From Kitasatospora kifunensis (GTDB taxonomy: Bacteria > Actinomycetota > Actinomycetes > Streptomycetales > Streptomycetaceae): 64,000 nucleotides of DNA. The position numbers were made by a program, and so were the translations under genes. The notes below the pieces were generated by a model. It was not told the origin of the DNA. It was given only the letters and a program-made list of their open reading frames with translations, and ran no database searches. Positions 50,450-59,347 of this stretch are shown in pieces (within the stretch, counting starts at the first letter, position 1; the number at the start of each line of letters is the position of its first letter). The stretch is from assembly GCF_014203855.1 (NCBI RefSeq), contig NZ_JACHJV010000002.1, forward strand, positions 682,001 to 746,000, given 5' to 3'.

Positions 50450-52684
50450 ATGTCCGGACTGGTCAGAAAAGGCTCCCTCCTCCTCGCCGGTGCTCTGGCC
50501 GCTGCGACGGCGTTCACCACTCCCGGGTTCACCACTCCCGGGTTCGCCACCACCGCCCAGGCCGCCTCCCACGGCCCGCGCGCGCCTCAGGCCACCGCTC
50601 CCGCCCTCACCCAGGTCAGCAGTGATCCGTACTCCGACGCGCAGGCGCAACACGCCACCGAGGTCGAACCGGACACCTTCAGCTTCGGTGGCACCGTCGT
50701 CTCCGCGTTCCAGGTCGGGCGGGTCTCCGGCGGCGGCGCGTCGAACATCGGATGGGCGACGTCGAGCGACGGCGGCCAGAGCTGGACACACGGGTTCATG
50801 CCCGCCTCCACCACGAACACCAGCGGCCCGTACACCGCGGCCAGCGACGCCTCGGTGGCCTACGACGCCAAGGACGGTGTCTGGATGGTCTCCTGGCTGG
50901 GCGTCACCTCCGGCAGTGAGGTGGACGTGGAGCTCAGCCGCTCCACCGACGGCGGACACACCTGGAGCAGCCCGGTCGGCATCTCCACCGGCACGTTCGA
51001 CGACAAGAACTGGACGGTCTGCGACGACCACGCGTCCAGCCCGTACTACGGCCACTGCTACACCGAGTACGACGACGCCAACTCCGGCGACGCCGAGCAC
51101 ATGCGCACCTCGGCCGACGGCGGCTTGACCTGGGGCGCGGAGCAGAGCCCGGCCGACAGCCCCAGCGGGTTGGGCGGCCAGCCGGTCGTGCAGCCCAGCG
51201 GCACCGTCATCGTGCCGTTCTCCTCGGGCACCCAGAACGCCGAGGACGCCTTCACCTCCAGCGACGGCGGCGCGAGCTGGGCCGCCAGCGTGCAGATCGC
51301 CACCGTCTCGCACCACACGGTCGCCGGGCTGGAGGACGACGCCAGCGACACGGCGACGCGCGGCCCCCATGACACCCTGCGCGAGAGCCCGCTGCCGTCA
51401 GCCGAGATCGACGCCTCCGGCAAGGTCTACACGGTCTGGTCCGACTGCAGCTTCCGCAGCAACTGCACCAGCAACGACATCATCATGTCGACCTCCACCG
51501 ACGGCACGACGTGGAGCACACCGGTACGGGTGCCGATCGACGCGGTCAGCAGCACGGCCGACCACTTCACCCCGGGCATCGGCGTGGACCCGAGCAGCTC
51601 GGGGAGCACCGCCCGCCTCGGCCTGACGTACTACTACTACCCGAACGCCGCCTGCACGGACACCACCTGCCAGCTGGACGCGGGCTACATCTCCTCCGCC
51701 GACGGCGGCGCCACCTGGAGCGCACCCGTCCAGCTGGCCGGCCCGATGACACTGGCCTGGCTGCCGAACACCACCCAGGGCCGGATGTTCGGCGACTACA
51801 TCGCCACCTCCGTCCTGCCTGGCGGCAACGCCGTCCCCGTCATCCCGGTCGCCCAGGCCCCCAGCGGCAGCACGTTCGACGTGGCGATGTACGCACCGAC
51901 CGGCGGCCTGCCCATCGGTCAGGCAGCGGGCAACACCGTCACCGTCACCAACCCCGGCAACCAGAGCGGCACCGCCGGCACGGCCCTGACCCTGCAGATC
52001 AACGGCACCGACTCCGGCGGCGCCGGCCTGACCTACTCCGCCACCGGTCTGCCGGCGGGCCTGTCCATCTCCGCCTCCGGCCTGATCTCCGGCACCCCGA
52101 CCATCGCCGGCACCTCCTCGGTGACCGTCACCGCGACCGACAGCACCGGCGCGTCCGGCCAGACGGCCTTCACCTGGGCCGTCAACCCCAGCGGTGGCGG
52201 CGGCTGCACCAGCCCCGGCCAGAAACTCGGCAACCCCGGCTTCGAGACCGGCAGCGCCTCGCCATGGAGCATGACCGCGGGTGTGCTCAACAGCGACACG
52301 GTCTCCGAGCCGTCCCACTCCGGTAGCTGGGACGCGTGGCTCGACGGCTACGGCTCCACCCACACCGACACCCTCGCCCAGACGGTGACCACCCCGGCCG
52401 GGTGCAGCGCCAACTTCAGCTTCTACCTGCACATCGACACCGCCGAGACCACCACGACCGCGGCCCACGACACCCTCACGGTCCAGGTCCTGAACAGCAG
52501 CGGCACCGTGCTCGCCACCCTGGCCACCTACTCGAACCTCAACGCGGCCGGCGGCTACCAGCAGCACTCCTTCGACCTGTCCAGCTACGCCGGGCAGAGC
52601 GTCACCCTGAAGTTCACCGGCACCGAGAACGCGTCCCTGCAGACCAGTTTCGTCATCGACGACACCGCACTCAACGCCTCGTGA
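50450..52684 (+). CDS. Secreted Asp-box (sialidase-like) beta-propeller with Ig and CBM-like domains
   Basis: A 744-residue secreted protein; AGGAG lies five bases before ATG 50450. Signal peptide: [20 protein letters not shown]. The propeller has six Asp-box motifs ([47 protein letters not shown]) over residues 85-480. Then comes a putative Ig domain ([30 protein letters not shown]) and a C-terminal jelly roll ([14 protein letters not shown]... [10 protein letters not shown]) that resembles sugar-binding modules. Asp-box folds occur in sialidases, xyloglucanases and binding proteins; the sialidase Arg triad could not be placed with certainty. It probably binds or cuts an external glycan. Confidence 0.75.
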   Translation: MSGLVRKGSLLLAGALAAATAFTTPGFTTPGFATTAQAASHGPRAPQATAPALTQVSSDPYSDAQAQHATEVEPDTFSFGGTVVSAFQVGRVSGGGASNIGWATSSDGGQSWTHGFMPASTTNTSGPYTAASDASVAYDAKDGVWMVSWLGVTSGSEVDVELSRSTDGGHTWSSPVGISTGTFDDKNWTVCDDHASSPYYGHCYTEYDDANSGDAEHMRTSADGGLTWGAEQSPADSPSGLGGQPVVQPSGTVIVPFSSGTQNAEDAFTSSDGGASWAASVQIATVSHHTVAGLEDDASDTATRGPHDTLRESPLPSAEIDASGKVYTVWSDCSFRSNCTSNDIIMSTSTDGTTWSTPVRVPIDAVSSTADHFTPGIGVDPSSSGSTARLGLTYYYYPNAACTDTTCQLDAGYISSADGGATWSAPVQLAGPMTLAWLPNTTQGRMFGDYIATSVLPGGNAVPVIPVAQAPSGSTFDVAMYAPTGGLPIGQAAGNTVTVTNPGNQSGTAGTALTLQINGTDSGGAGLTYSATGLPAGLSISASGLISGTPTIAGTSSVTVTATDSTGASGQTAFTWAVNPSGGGGCTSPGQKLGNPGFETGSASPWSMTAGVLNSDTVSEPSHSGSWDAWLDGYGSTHTDTLAQTVTTPAGCSANFSFYLHIDTAETTTTAAHDTLTVQVLNSSGTVLATLATYSNLNAAGGYQQHSFDLSSYAGQSVTLKFTGTENASLQTSFVIDDTALNAS

Positions 52685-52692
52685 ACAACGCG

Positions 52693-52713
52693 GGACCCGT
52701 GATTCACGGGTCC
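52693..52713 (+). terminator. Terminator hairpin after the Asp-box gene
   Basis: GGACCCGTG (52693-52701) pairs with CACGGGTCC (52705-52713) around ATT, a 9-bp perfect stem nine bases after the stop. A second hairpin follows. Confidence 0.65.
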
Positions 52714-52722
52714 TGACCCCGA

Positions 52723-52756
52723 GGGGCTCCCTGCCGCCCGAGCGCAAGGGAGCCCC
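52723..52756. terminator. Second terminator hairpin between convergent genes
   Basis: GGGGCTCCCT (52723-52732) pairs with AGGGAGCCCC (52747-52756) around a 14-base loop: a 10-bp perfect stem. It may serve both the Asp-box gene and the cellulase gene, which converge here. Confidence 0.65.
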
Positions 52757-52799
52757 CCAAGTGTCCGTGACCGGCGGTCAAGTGGACAGCAGCGGAGCG

Positions 52800-53987
52800 C
52801 TACGTCAGCGACCAGACCTGGTTCGGCCGGGTCCCGCCGCCGTAGCAGTCCCAGATCTGCAACAGCGCGCCGTTGCCCGACCCGGCGGCGTCCAGGCACT
52901 TGCCCGACTGCGGATTGGTGACCGTGCCGTCGGCGTTGAACTGCCACTGCTGCGCGCCGGTGCCGTTGCAGCTCCAGAGCCGGACCTGGGTGCCGTCGGC
53001 GGTGCCGCCGCCGGCCACGTCGAGGCATTTGCCGCTCTGCGGGTTGACCACCGTGCCGGCGGTCGAGGTCCAGTTCTGGTTCCAGGCGCCGCTGCAGTCC
53101 CACAGCTGGACCGGCGTGCCGTCCGCGGTGCCCAGGCCCTGGAGGTCCGCGCAGCGCCCGCTGCCCTGGCCGACGAGCGTGCCCGAGGTGCCGCCGGAGC
53201 CGTTGGGGTCGAAGGAGAAGGAGTTCACCGCCAGGCCGGGGCCGCCGACCCAGGGCTCGAAGCCGAACTGCACGCTGGTCAGGTACCAGGAGGGCTGCAG
53301 CCAGCCGCTGTTGATCGAGTCGTCGGTGAAGTCCTTGATGTTCACCGTGATCGCGTTGGTGGGCTGCTGGCGCACGTAGGAGACGGTGTTCCAGGCCGGA
53401 CTGCTGCCCTGACGGCCGTACCACACGTCCCAGTTGGCGCCCTCGAGATAGACGGTGCCGACCTTCGTACCGAACGGCGTCGACGGCCCAAAGTGGTTGG
53501 CCCAGATCATCAGCTCCTCGCCGTCGTTCTGCCCTGCGGGGTTGGGGTTGGTGTCGAACCAGATGTCGTAGGAGGCATCGAAGTCGCCGGGCGCGGTCGT
53601 GAAGTCCACGCTGGACTGCGGGTTGGCGAACGCCGACACCTGCAGCGGCAGGCCGTCGCCGGTGGAGCAGTTGCCGTAGTGGCAGCCCGCGTAGATCGAC
53701 GGATAGGCCGCCGGGGCGCCGCTGGTGCTCACGTTGTGGTTGCCGGTGGTGACGGTGAAACCGTCGTCGCCGACGTTGATGCACTGCTGGATCGAGTCGC
53801 CCCACTCGTTGTTCTGGACGATGTACTTGCCGCCCGACACGGTGGCGGTGCCGAACTGGTCGCAGATCGTGCTGTCCGCCGAAGCCGGCGCCGCGCCGGC
53901 CGGCGACAGGGTGCTCAGCAGCAGCGCGGCGAGGAGCGCTGCAACGAATCCGGGCACCTGACGCAGTCGGAAGAGGGAACTGAACAC
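52800..53987 (-). CDS. Family 12 endoglucanase with ricin-type lectin domain
   Basis: A 395-residue secreted cellulase. Signal peptide: VPGFVAALLAALLLSTLSPAGAAPASA. The GH12 jelly roll runs to about residue 265, with nucleophile E158 in GEELMIWANHFG and acid/base E244 in FGFEPWVGG; YIVQNNEWGDSIQQCI is the family start. A Gly/Ser linker follows, then a ricin-B beta-trefoil (about 270-395) with three QxW repeats (NQNWTST, QQWQFN, NQVWSLT). It cuts beta-1,4-glucan. GTG start. A CebR-like box lies 23 bases upstream, linking it to bglC regulation. Confidence 0.9.
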   Translation of the reverse strand: MFSSLFRLRQVPGFVAALLAALLLSTLSPAGAAPASADSTICDQFGTATVSGGKYIVQNNEWGDSIQQCINVGDDGFTVTTGNHNVSTSGAPAAYPSIYAGCHYGNCSTGDGLPLQVSAFANPQSSVDFTTAPGDFDASYDIWFDTNPNPAGQNDGEELMIWANHFGPSTPFGTKVGTVYLEGANWDVWYGRQGSSPAWNTVSYVRQQPTNAITVNIKDFTDDSINSGWLQPSWYLTSVQFGFEPWVGGPGLAVNSFSFDPNGSGGTSGTLVGQGSGRCADLQGLGTADGTPVQLWDCSGAWNQNWTSTAGTVVNPQSGKCLDVAGGGTADGTQVRLWSCNGTGAQQWQFNADGTVTNPQSGKCLDAAGSGNGALLQIWDCYGGGTRPNQVWSLT

Positions 53988-54009
53988 GGTGGTCCATGCC
54001 TTTCACTTG

Positions 54010-54023
54010 GGGGAGTGCTCCCA
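54010..54023. promoter_or_regulatory. CebR-like operator upstream of the GH12 cellulase
   Basis: GGGGAGTGCTCCCA matches the CebR box TGGGAGCGCTCCCA at 12 of 14 positions. A weaker second copy (AGCGCTCCC, 54026-54034) overlaps its end region. Its position, 23 bases ahead of the cellulase GTG, fits repression by the nearby LacI protein or by a CebR elsewhere. Confidence 0.7.
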
Positions 54024-54105
54024 CGAGCGCTCCCGGCCGCTTGCGCACGGGGCCCCGCCGCTCGAGGGGGTGGGCGGCGGAGCCGGGTGTTGAGCTGATG
54101 AAACG

Positions 54106-55602
54106 TCAGCTCGGTAGTTTCCATTGCTGGTTGGCGTTTGTGGAGCAGTCCCAGATCTGGGCCTGGGTGCCGGGGGTGGTGGACCAGCCGGAGTCGTCGA
54201 GGCACTTGCCCGACTGCGGGTTGTAGAGGGAGCCGTTGGACTGGGGCATCCAGACCTGGGCGCCGGTGTTGTTGCAGGTGTAGAGGTCGACGGTGGTGCC
54301 GTCCGCGGTGCCGCCGCCGTTGACGTCCAGGCATTTGCCCAGGACCCGCAGGGTGTTGCCGGCCTGGTTGACGGTCCATTGCTGGGCGGTGGTGCCGTTG
54401 CAGGTGTAGACCTGGATGGGGTTGAGGTCGGCGGTGCTCGCGGCGCGGTCGTCCAGGCAGAGCCCGCCGTAGCCGACGATCGGGCCGGTGGCTCCACCGG
54501 AGGAGCCGCCCAGGGCGTTGACCACGGCGTTGAAGGAAGGTTTGGGCTGGTAGTTGGAGTCGAAGAGGGTCGCGGCGCCGTAGCCCGAGAAGAAGCCGGG
54601 GACCCAGGAGTCGGCGTCGCCGACAGCCCACTGGGACACGCCCACGCAGCCGTTGGTCGCCAGGCAGGCCTGCACGACGTAGGCGTCGTCGGTGGCCTGC
54701 TGGGTGAGGTTGCCGGTGCTGGGCGGGGTCGGCATCCGGTCGTCGAGCTCGGTGACGGCGACGTTCACGCCCAGCGCGGTGAAGCGGGCCATGTTCGCCT
54801 GCAGGTCGGTGGGAAGCTGGCCGACGATGAAGTGGCTCTCGAAGCCGACGCCGTCGATCGGCACGCCCTGGCTCTTCAGCTGCTGGACCAGGCTGTACAG
54901 GGCATTGCTCTTGGCGTTCTCGCCCTCGATGTTGTAGTCGTTGATGTAGAGCTTGGCGCCCGGGTCGGCGGCGTGCGCGGTCCGCAGCGCGTCGGCGATG
55001 TAGCCGCTGCCCATGGCGTTGTAGAAGGCGTCGCCGCGGTAGCTGCCGTCGTCGTTGAAGGGCTCGTTGACGACGTCCCAGGAGTAGACCTCGCCCTTGT
55101 AGTGGGTGGCCTCGGTGGTGATGTGGTTCTCCATCGCCGACTGGACCTGGCCGGAGGGCAGGTTGGAGACCCAGGAGGGCAGTTGGCTGTACCAGACGAG
55201 GTTGTGGCCGCGGACCTTCATGCCGTTGGCCTGGGCGAAGTTCACGATGGCGTCGCCCGGCCCGAAGTTGAAGTTGCCCTGGGACGGTTCGGTGGTGTCC
55301 CACTTCATCTCGTTGCCCGGGGTGATCATGTCGAACTGGGAGCCGGCGAGCGAGGTGGCCGTGCTGTTGGACAGCAGGTCCTGGGTGATCTCACCGCCGA
55401 AGTAGATGCCCTTGCTCTCGGCGAGGGACTTCAGGCTGGGCGACGAGGCCGCAGCCGGTGTGGCCGCGCCGGTGAGGCCGGTCAGGCACAGAGCGGCCGC
55501 GAGTGCGGCGGTCAGCGCGGTGGCGGCGGTCTTGAGCGAGCGCGGGCTTCTGCCGGTGGAACGGTGAGCAGCCGGGCGCGAGCGCGGAGAGTGGGATGGC
55601 AC
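54106..55602 (-). CDS. Family 10 endo-beta-1,4-xylanase with ricin-type lectin domain
   Basis: A 498-residue secreted xylanase. Signal peptide: ATALTAALAAALCLTGLTGAATPAAA (30-52). The GH10 barrel (55-355) has acid/base E180 in SWDVVNEPF, nucleophile E285 in VAVTELDDRM, plus GNEMKWDTTEPSQG, RGHNLVWYSQLPSWV and YINDYNIEG. After SSGGATGP comes a ricin-B trefoil with three QxW repeats (QQWTVNQ, QVWMPQS, QQWKLPS), a common xylan-binding arrangement in streptomycetes. GTG start behind GAGAGGA. It lies upstream of the GH12 gene on the same strand with 119 bases between; a separate promoter is likely. The regulatory palindrome lies 129 bases upstream. Confidence 0.92.
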   Translation of the reverse strand: MPSHSPRSRPAAHRSTGRSPRSLKTAATALTAALAAALCLTGLTGAATPAAASSPSLKSLAESKGIYFGGEITQDLLSNSTATSLAGSQFDMITPGNEMKWDTTEPSQGNFNFGPGDAIVNFAQANGMKVRGHNLVWYSQLPSWVSNLPSGQVQSAMENHITTEATHYKGEVYSWDVVNEPFNDDGSYRGDAFYNAMGSGYIADALRTAHAADPGAKLYINDYNIEGENAKSNALYSLVQQLKSQGVPIDGVGFESHFIVGQLPTDLQANMARFTALGVNVAVTELDDRMPTPPSTGNLTQQATDDAYVVQACLATNGCVGVSQWAVGDADSWVPGFFSGYGAATLFDSNYQPKPSFNAVVNALGGSSGGATGPIVGYGGLCLDDRAASTADLNPIQVYTCNGTTAQQWTVNQAGNTLRVLGKCLDVNGGGTADGTTVDLYTCNNTGAQVWMPQSNGSLYNPQSGKCLDDSGWSTTPGTQAQIWDCSTNANQQWKLPS

Positions 55603-55730
55603 TCGGGTGTCCTCTCTTCAGGCTGAGACAACTCCGTGCGCGCGGATCACTCGCATCGCTCGACTGTCCACGAGCCACGCGAGCTCCACGCCGGCGGCTC
55701 GGCATTCACGTCGGGCCGCCACTCCGGTCT

Positions 55731-55752
55731 ATTTCCGAAATATTTCGGAAAT
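55731..55752. promoter_or_regulatory. 22-bp perfect palindrome upstream of the xylanase gene
   Basis: Bases 55731-55752 read the same on both strands; the core is CCGAAATATTTCGG. CGAAA/TTTCG palindromes have been described upstream of streptomycete xylanase genes, and a related TTCCGGAA follows at 55766-55773. It lies 129 bases upstream of the xylanase start. The rest of 55603-56230 shows no recognisable gene. Confidence 0.6.
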
Positions 55753-56230
55753 GTAGAGGTGAGATTCCGGAAACATAGAGCCGCACATAGGCCGCGTCAA
55801 GGCATTCGACTGTGCAATCTCTGTGCGCAGCCGGGCACCGGATCACTCAAGGATGCTGCGGAGTTGGGCACTTGGGCTCGCCCTGTCGATCCGCCCGAAG
55901 CTTTCGAAGCGGACCTCGACCGACGATCGCTCAGCGATTCATCCAGGCCCGCTGCCGCTGCCACCCGACCCTGGCCCCGGGCCGGTCCCGTGCGATGCGT
56001 GTCAACCACGAGTGCGGCCGGACGGCCGTCCGAGCGGCGACGGAGACGGTGGCGGGAACAACGGCGTGACGGCTACGGGTGCAGCCGGTAGGGTCCTGTC
56101 CGGTTACCGGCAAGTAGTAGCCGGGCAACGACACAACGTCACATTCTCGACCGGGGCTCTCGGACGGGACTGCGGTGGCGTGGAGATGACGAATCATCCC
56201 GGAGAGTGGGGGCACTGTGGGGGTGGGCGG

Positions 56231-59071
56231 GTGACGACGTTCGGTGAGATGTTGCTGGAGTTACGCCGGGCTGCGGGACTGACGCAGGAGGAGCTTGCCG
56301 AGGCCGCCGGGTTGGCGGCCCGGTCGATCCGGGATCTGGAGCGGGGCCAGCGCGGGCGGCCGCAGCGTCGCACGGCGCAGTTGCTGGTGTCGGCGTTGGG
56401 GCTGGCCGACGCCGACGCCGCCGCGTTGCTCGCGGCCGGGCGTTCCGGTCGCCGCGTGGTTCCTCCCGCCGATGACGGTGTGACGGAATCCGACCTGCTC
56501 GATCGCCGCAGCCAACTGGCGGTACTGGAGTGTGCGGCTGGCGCGGCCCGGGCGGGCCGGGGCGCGGTGGTGCTGGTGCGGGCGAGCGCGGGGATGGGGA
56601 AGACCTCGCTGGTGAATGTCCTGGATGAAGGGCCACTCGCTCTGGTGATCGACGACGTGCACTGGGCGGACCTCCCGTCCGTCCGATGGTTGGAGTAGCT
56701 GACGCGGCGTCTGCGTGGTCTGCCGTTGCTGCTGGTGCTGGCCGCACGGCCGGACAGCGGGACCCCGGTCGAGCCGCTGCTGGAGCAGATCGCCGGACAG
56801 CCCCTCTGCCTGCCGGTCGCACTGCCCGCGCTGGGCGCCGACAGCGTGGCCCGGCTGGTGCGGGCGAGCCTGGGGGAGGCCGAACCGCGGTTCGTCGCCG
56901 CCTGCGCCGGGGCGACCCAGGGCAACCCGTTGCTGCTGCGCGAGTTACTGCGCACCCTGGCCGACAGCGAGGTCAGGCCTGCCGGCGATCAGGCACATGT
57001 GGTGGAGGAGTTCGGCGGCCGGATCCTGGCGGCCACCGTGGTCAAGCGGCTGGCGGGCCAGCCGGAGCCGACCCGTCGTCTGGTCCAGGCCCTGGTGGTG
57101 CTGGGGGACGGGGCCGCCTGGCACGTCGCAGCCGAACTGGCGGGGTTGGGCGAGGCGAGGGCTCGGGAGCTCGGCCGCCGGCTGCAGCGGATCGGCGTGC
57201 TGGCACCCGGTGAGGCGGCGCGGTTCGATCATCCCCTGGTCCGGGCCGCGATCGCCGAAGTCTTCGTCACGCCGGTGGAGTCGGCCGCCGGACATGCACG
57301 GGCAGCCGAACTGCTGCGGCGCGAGGGTGCGGCCGACGATCTGGTGGCAGCCCATCTGCTGCTGGCCGAACCGAGCGGTGATGCCTGGCGGGTGGACGCC
57401 TTGCGGGAGGCGGCGCGGACGACCCGCGGCCGCGGGGCTCCGGAGATCACCACGACCTACCTGCGCCGGGCCCTGCGAGAGCCGATGTCCCTCGAAGAGC
57501 GCGGTCCGCTGCTGCTGGAGTTGGGCGCGGACGAGTTGCAGGTCGATGTCGGCGCGGCCCGGCAGCATCTGATGCAGGCCTCGGCCGCGTTGACCGACCC
57601 GTATGCCCGGGCCCATGCGGCCTACCTGCTCGCCAACTCACTGTTCCTCGGGCATCAGCACGAGCGTGCCGTCGACGTCCTCGTCCGCGCGGTGGAGGAC
57701 CTGCGGCAGGCGGACGACGGCACCGGGACGGCCCGTGAGGTGTCGTGGTACCTGCAGGCCCAGATGCTGTTGATCGGTTACGAGCAGCTGTCCACCCTGC
57801 CCGCGGCCCGGCAGCACGCCCGACGGCTCTGGGACCACAAGCTGGCCGGTGAGACACCGGGTGAGTGCGCGGTCCTGGCCGCGTTGTCGGCCTCGGCCGT
57901 GACCGGGGATGCCAGTGCCTCGGTCACCAACGACCTCCTCGACCGGGCTCTGCGGGGCGGGTTGGCGGCAATGGACACGTCGCAGATGCTCGTGAGCCTG
58001 GCCGGGATGGCGTTCGTGACCACCGACCGTCTCGACGACGCGGCGGCGCGGTTCGACCAGGTCGCCGACGTGGGTGGGCGATGGGGCTCGTTCATGATGG
58101 TGTCGGCGGCGATGGCCTGGCAGCTGACGGTCCGGGCCCGCCGGGGTCAACAACTCGCGCTCACCTCGGACTTCGGGCATCCCGCCACGGCGATCGGGGA
58201 GGGCATGGAGCATCGGGTGAGGCTGGGGATGATGACCCTGGTGGGCGAATCGCTGCTGGAGCGGTGTGACCTGGCCTCGGCGACGGCGGTGCTGGTACCG
58301 GATGCCGACACCGATCGGGTGGGCTGGACGTGGCAGGGCCCGATGGTCCTCGCACGCAGCCGCGTGTACGCGGCGCGGGGCAATCGGGCCGCCGCCCTGG
58401 CGGTCCTGCTGGATTACGGTGCGCAGGAGAAGCGGGCGCAGCTCACGAACCTGGCCATGACGCCTTGGCGGTCACGGGCGGCGTTGCTGCACCTGGCGCT
58501 CGGACAGCGGACGGACGCGCTTCAGCTGGCCACCGAGGAGCTGGAGTTGGCCCACCGGTGGGGTACCGAGCGAGCGATCGGCGTGGCCTCGCGCTGCCTG
58601 GGTGTCGTCCTGGGCGACCCTGAAGGAGAGGCCCTCCTGCGCGAGGCCGTGGCCGTGCTGGAGCGGTCTCCGGCCCGCCTGGAGCTGGCCCGGGCCCAGT
58701 ACGAGCTGGGGACCGCCCTGTCGCGCACCGGCGAGACCGATCAGGCGCGCTGGGCCCTCAAGCAGGCGCTGGACCTCGCGGAGACCTGCGGCAGTGTCCT
58801 GCTGGCCGGTCGGGTACGCCAGGCCCTTGCCGCGGTAGGGGTGCGCCCGAGAGCCGTGCCGGCGGTGGCCCCGAGCCTGTCGCTGACCGAGCACCGGCTG
58901 ATGGAACTGGTCGGAGCCGGTCACACTGACCGTCAGGTCGCCCAGGCCCTGCTGCTGACCCCGCAGGACGTGACCGGCCTGGTCGAGCAAGTGGGCCGCA
59001 CCCTGGGGGTGACCGACAGGGCGGAGCTGGCGCGCCTGGCCCGAGCCCGCCACCGAAGCGACATTCGGTGA
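56231..59071 (+). pseudogene. XRE/LuxR-type ATPase regulator, interrupted by TAG and an internal deletion
   Basis: One frame throughout. GTG 56231 opens an XRE HTH (TFGEMLLELRRAAGLTQEELAEAAGLAARSIRDLERGQ), then a STAND-type ATPase with Walker A ASAGMGKTSLVNVL. After this it passes directly to GPLALVIDDVHWAD (Walker B): about 150 residues that normally lie between are missing. A TAG at 56696-56698 replaces the codon in RWLE-x-LTRRLRGLPLLLVLAARPD; the frame then stays open to 59071 with TPR-like helices and a weak LuxR-type HTH at the end (LSLTEHRLMELVGAGHTDRQVAQALLLT). Suppression or a downstream start could give the 3' part, but the ATPase cannot work. Confidence 0.75.
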
Positions 59072-59347
59072 ACCAGGCGCGTGCCACCCCCGCCCCGCCG
59101 AACCAGTCATCGCCGTAGCCGAGTTCGGCCGATGTCGCAGCCTGCGGCACGCAGGGCCGGGCGGCACGCGGCAGGCGGCGACAGCTGCTCCTGCCGCGCC
59201 ACCGCCGCTACTGACCGGCTGAGATGAGGACCCGCAGCAGATCCCCAGCGCTTGAGTGCGTACAGCAGAACATCGAGCCGGACAGGGACACCAGGAAGAA
59301 GAACGGGACGAACCACCGGAAGAACCAGGGTCTGCCCTGGCTTCACG

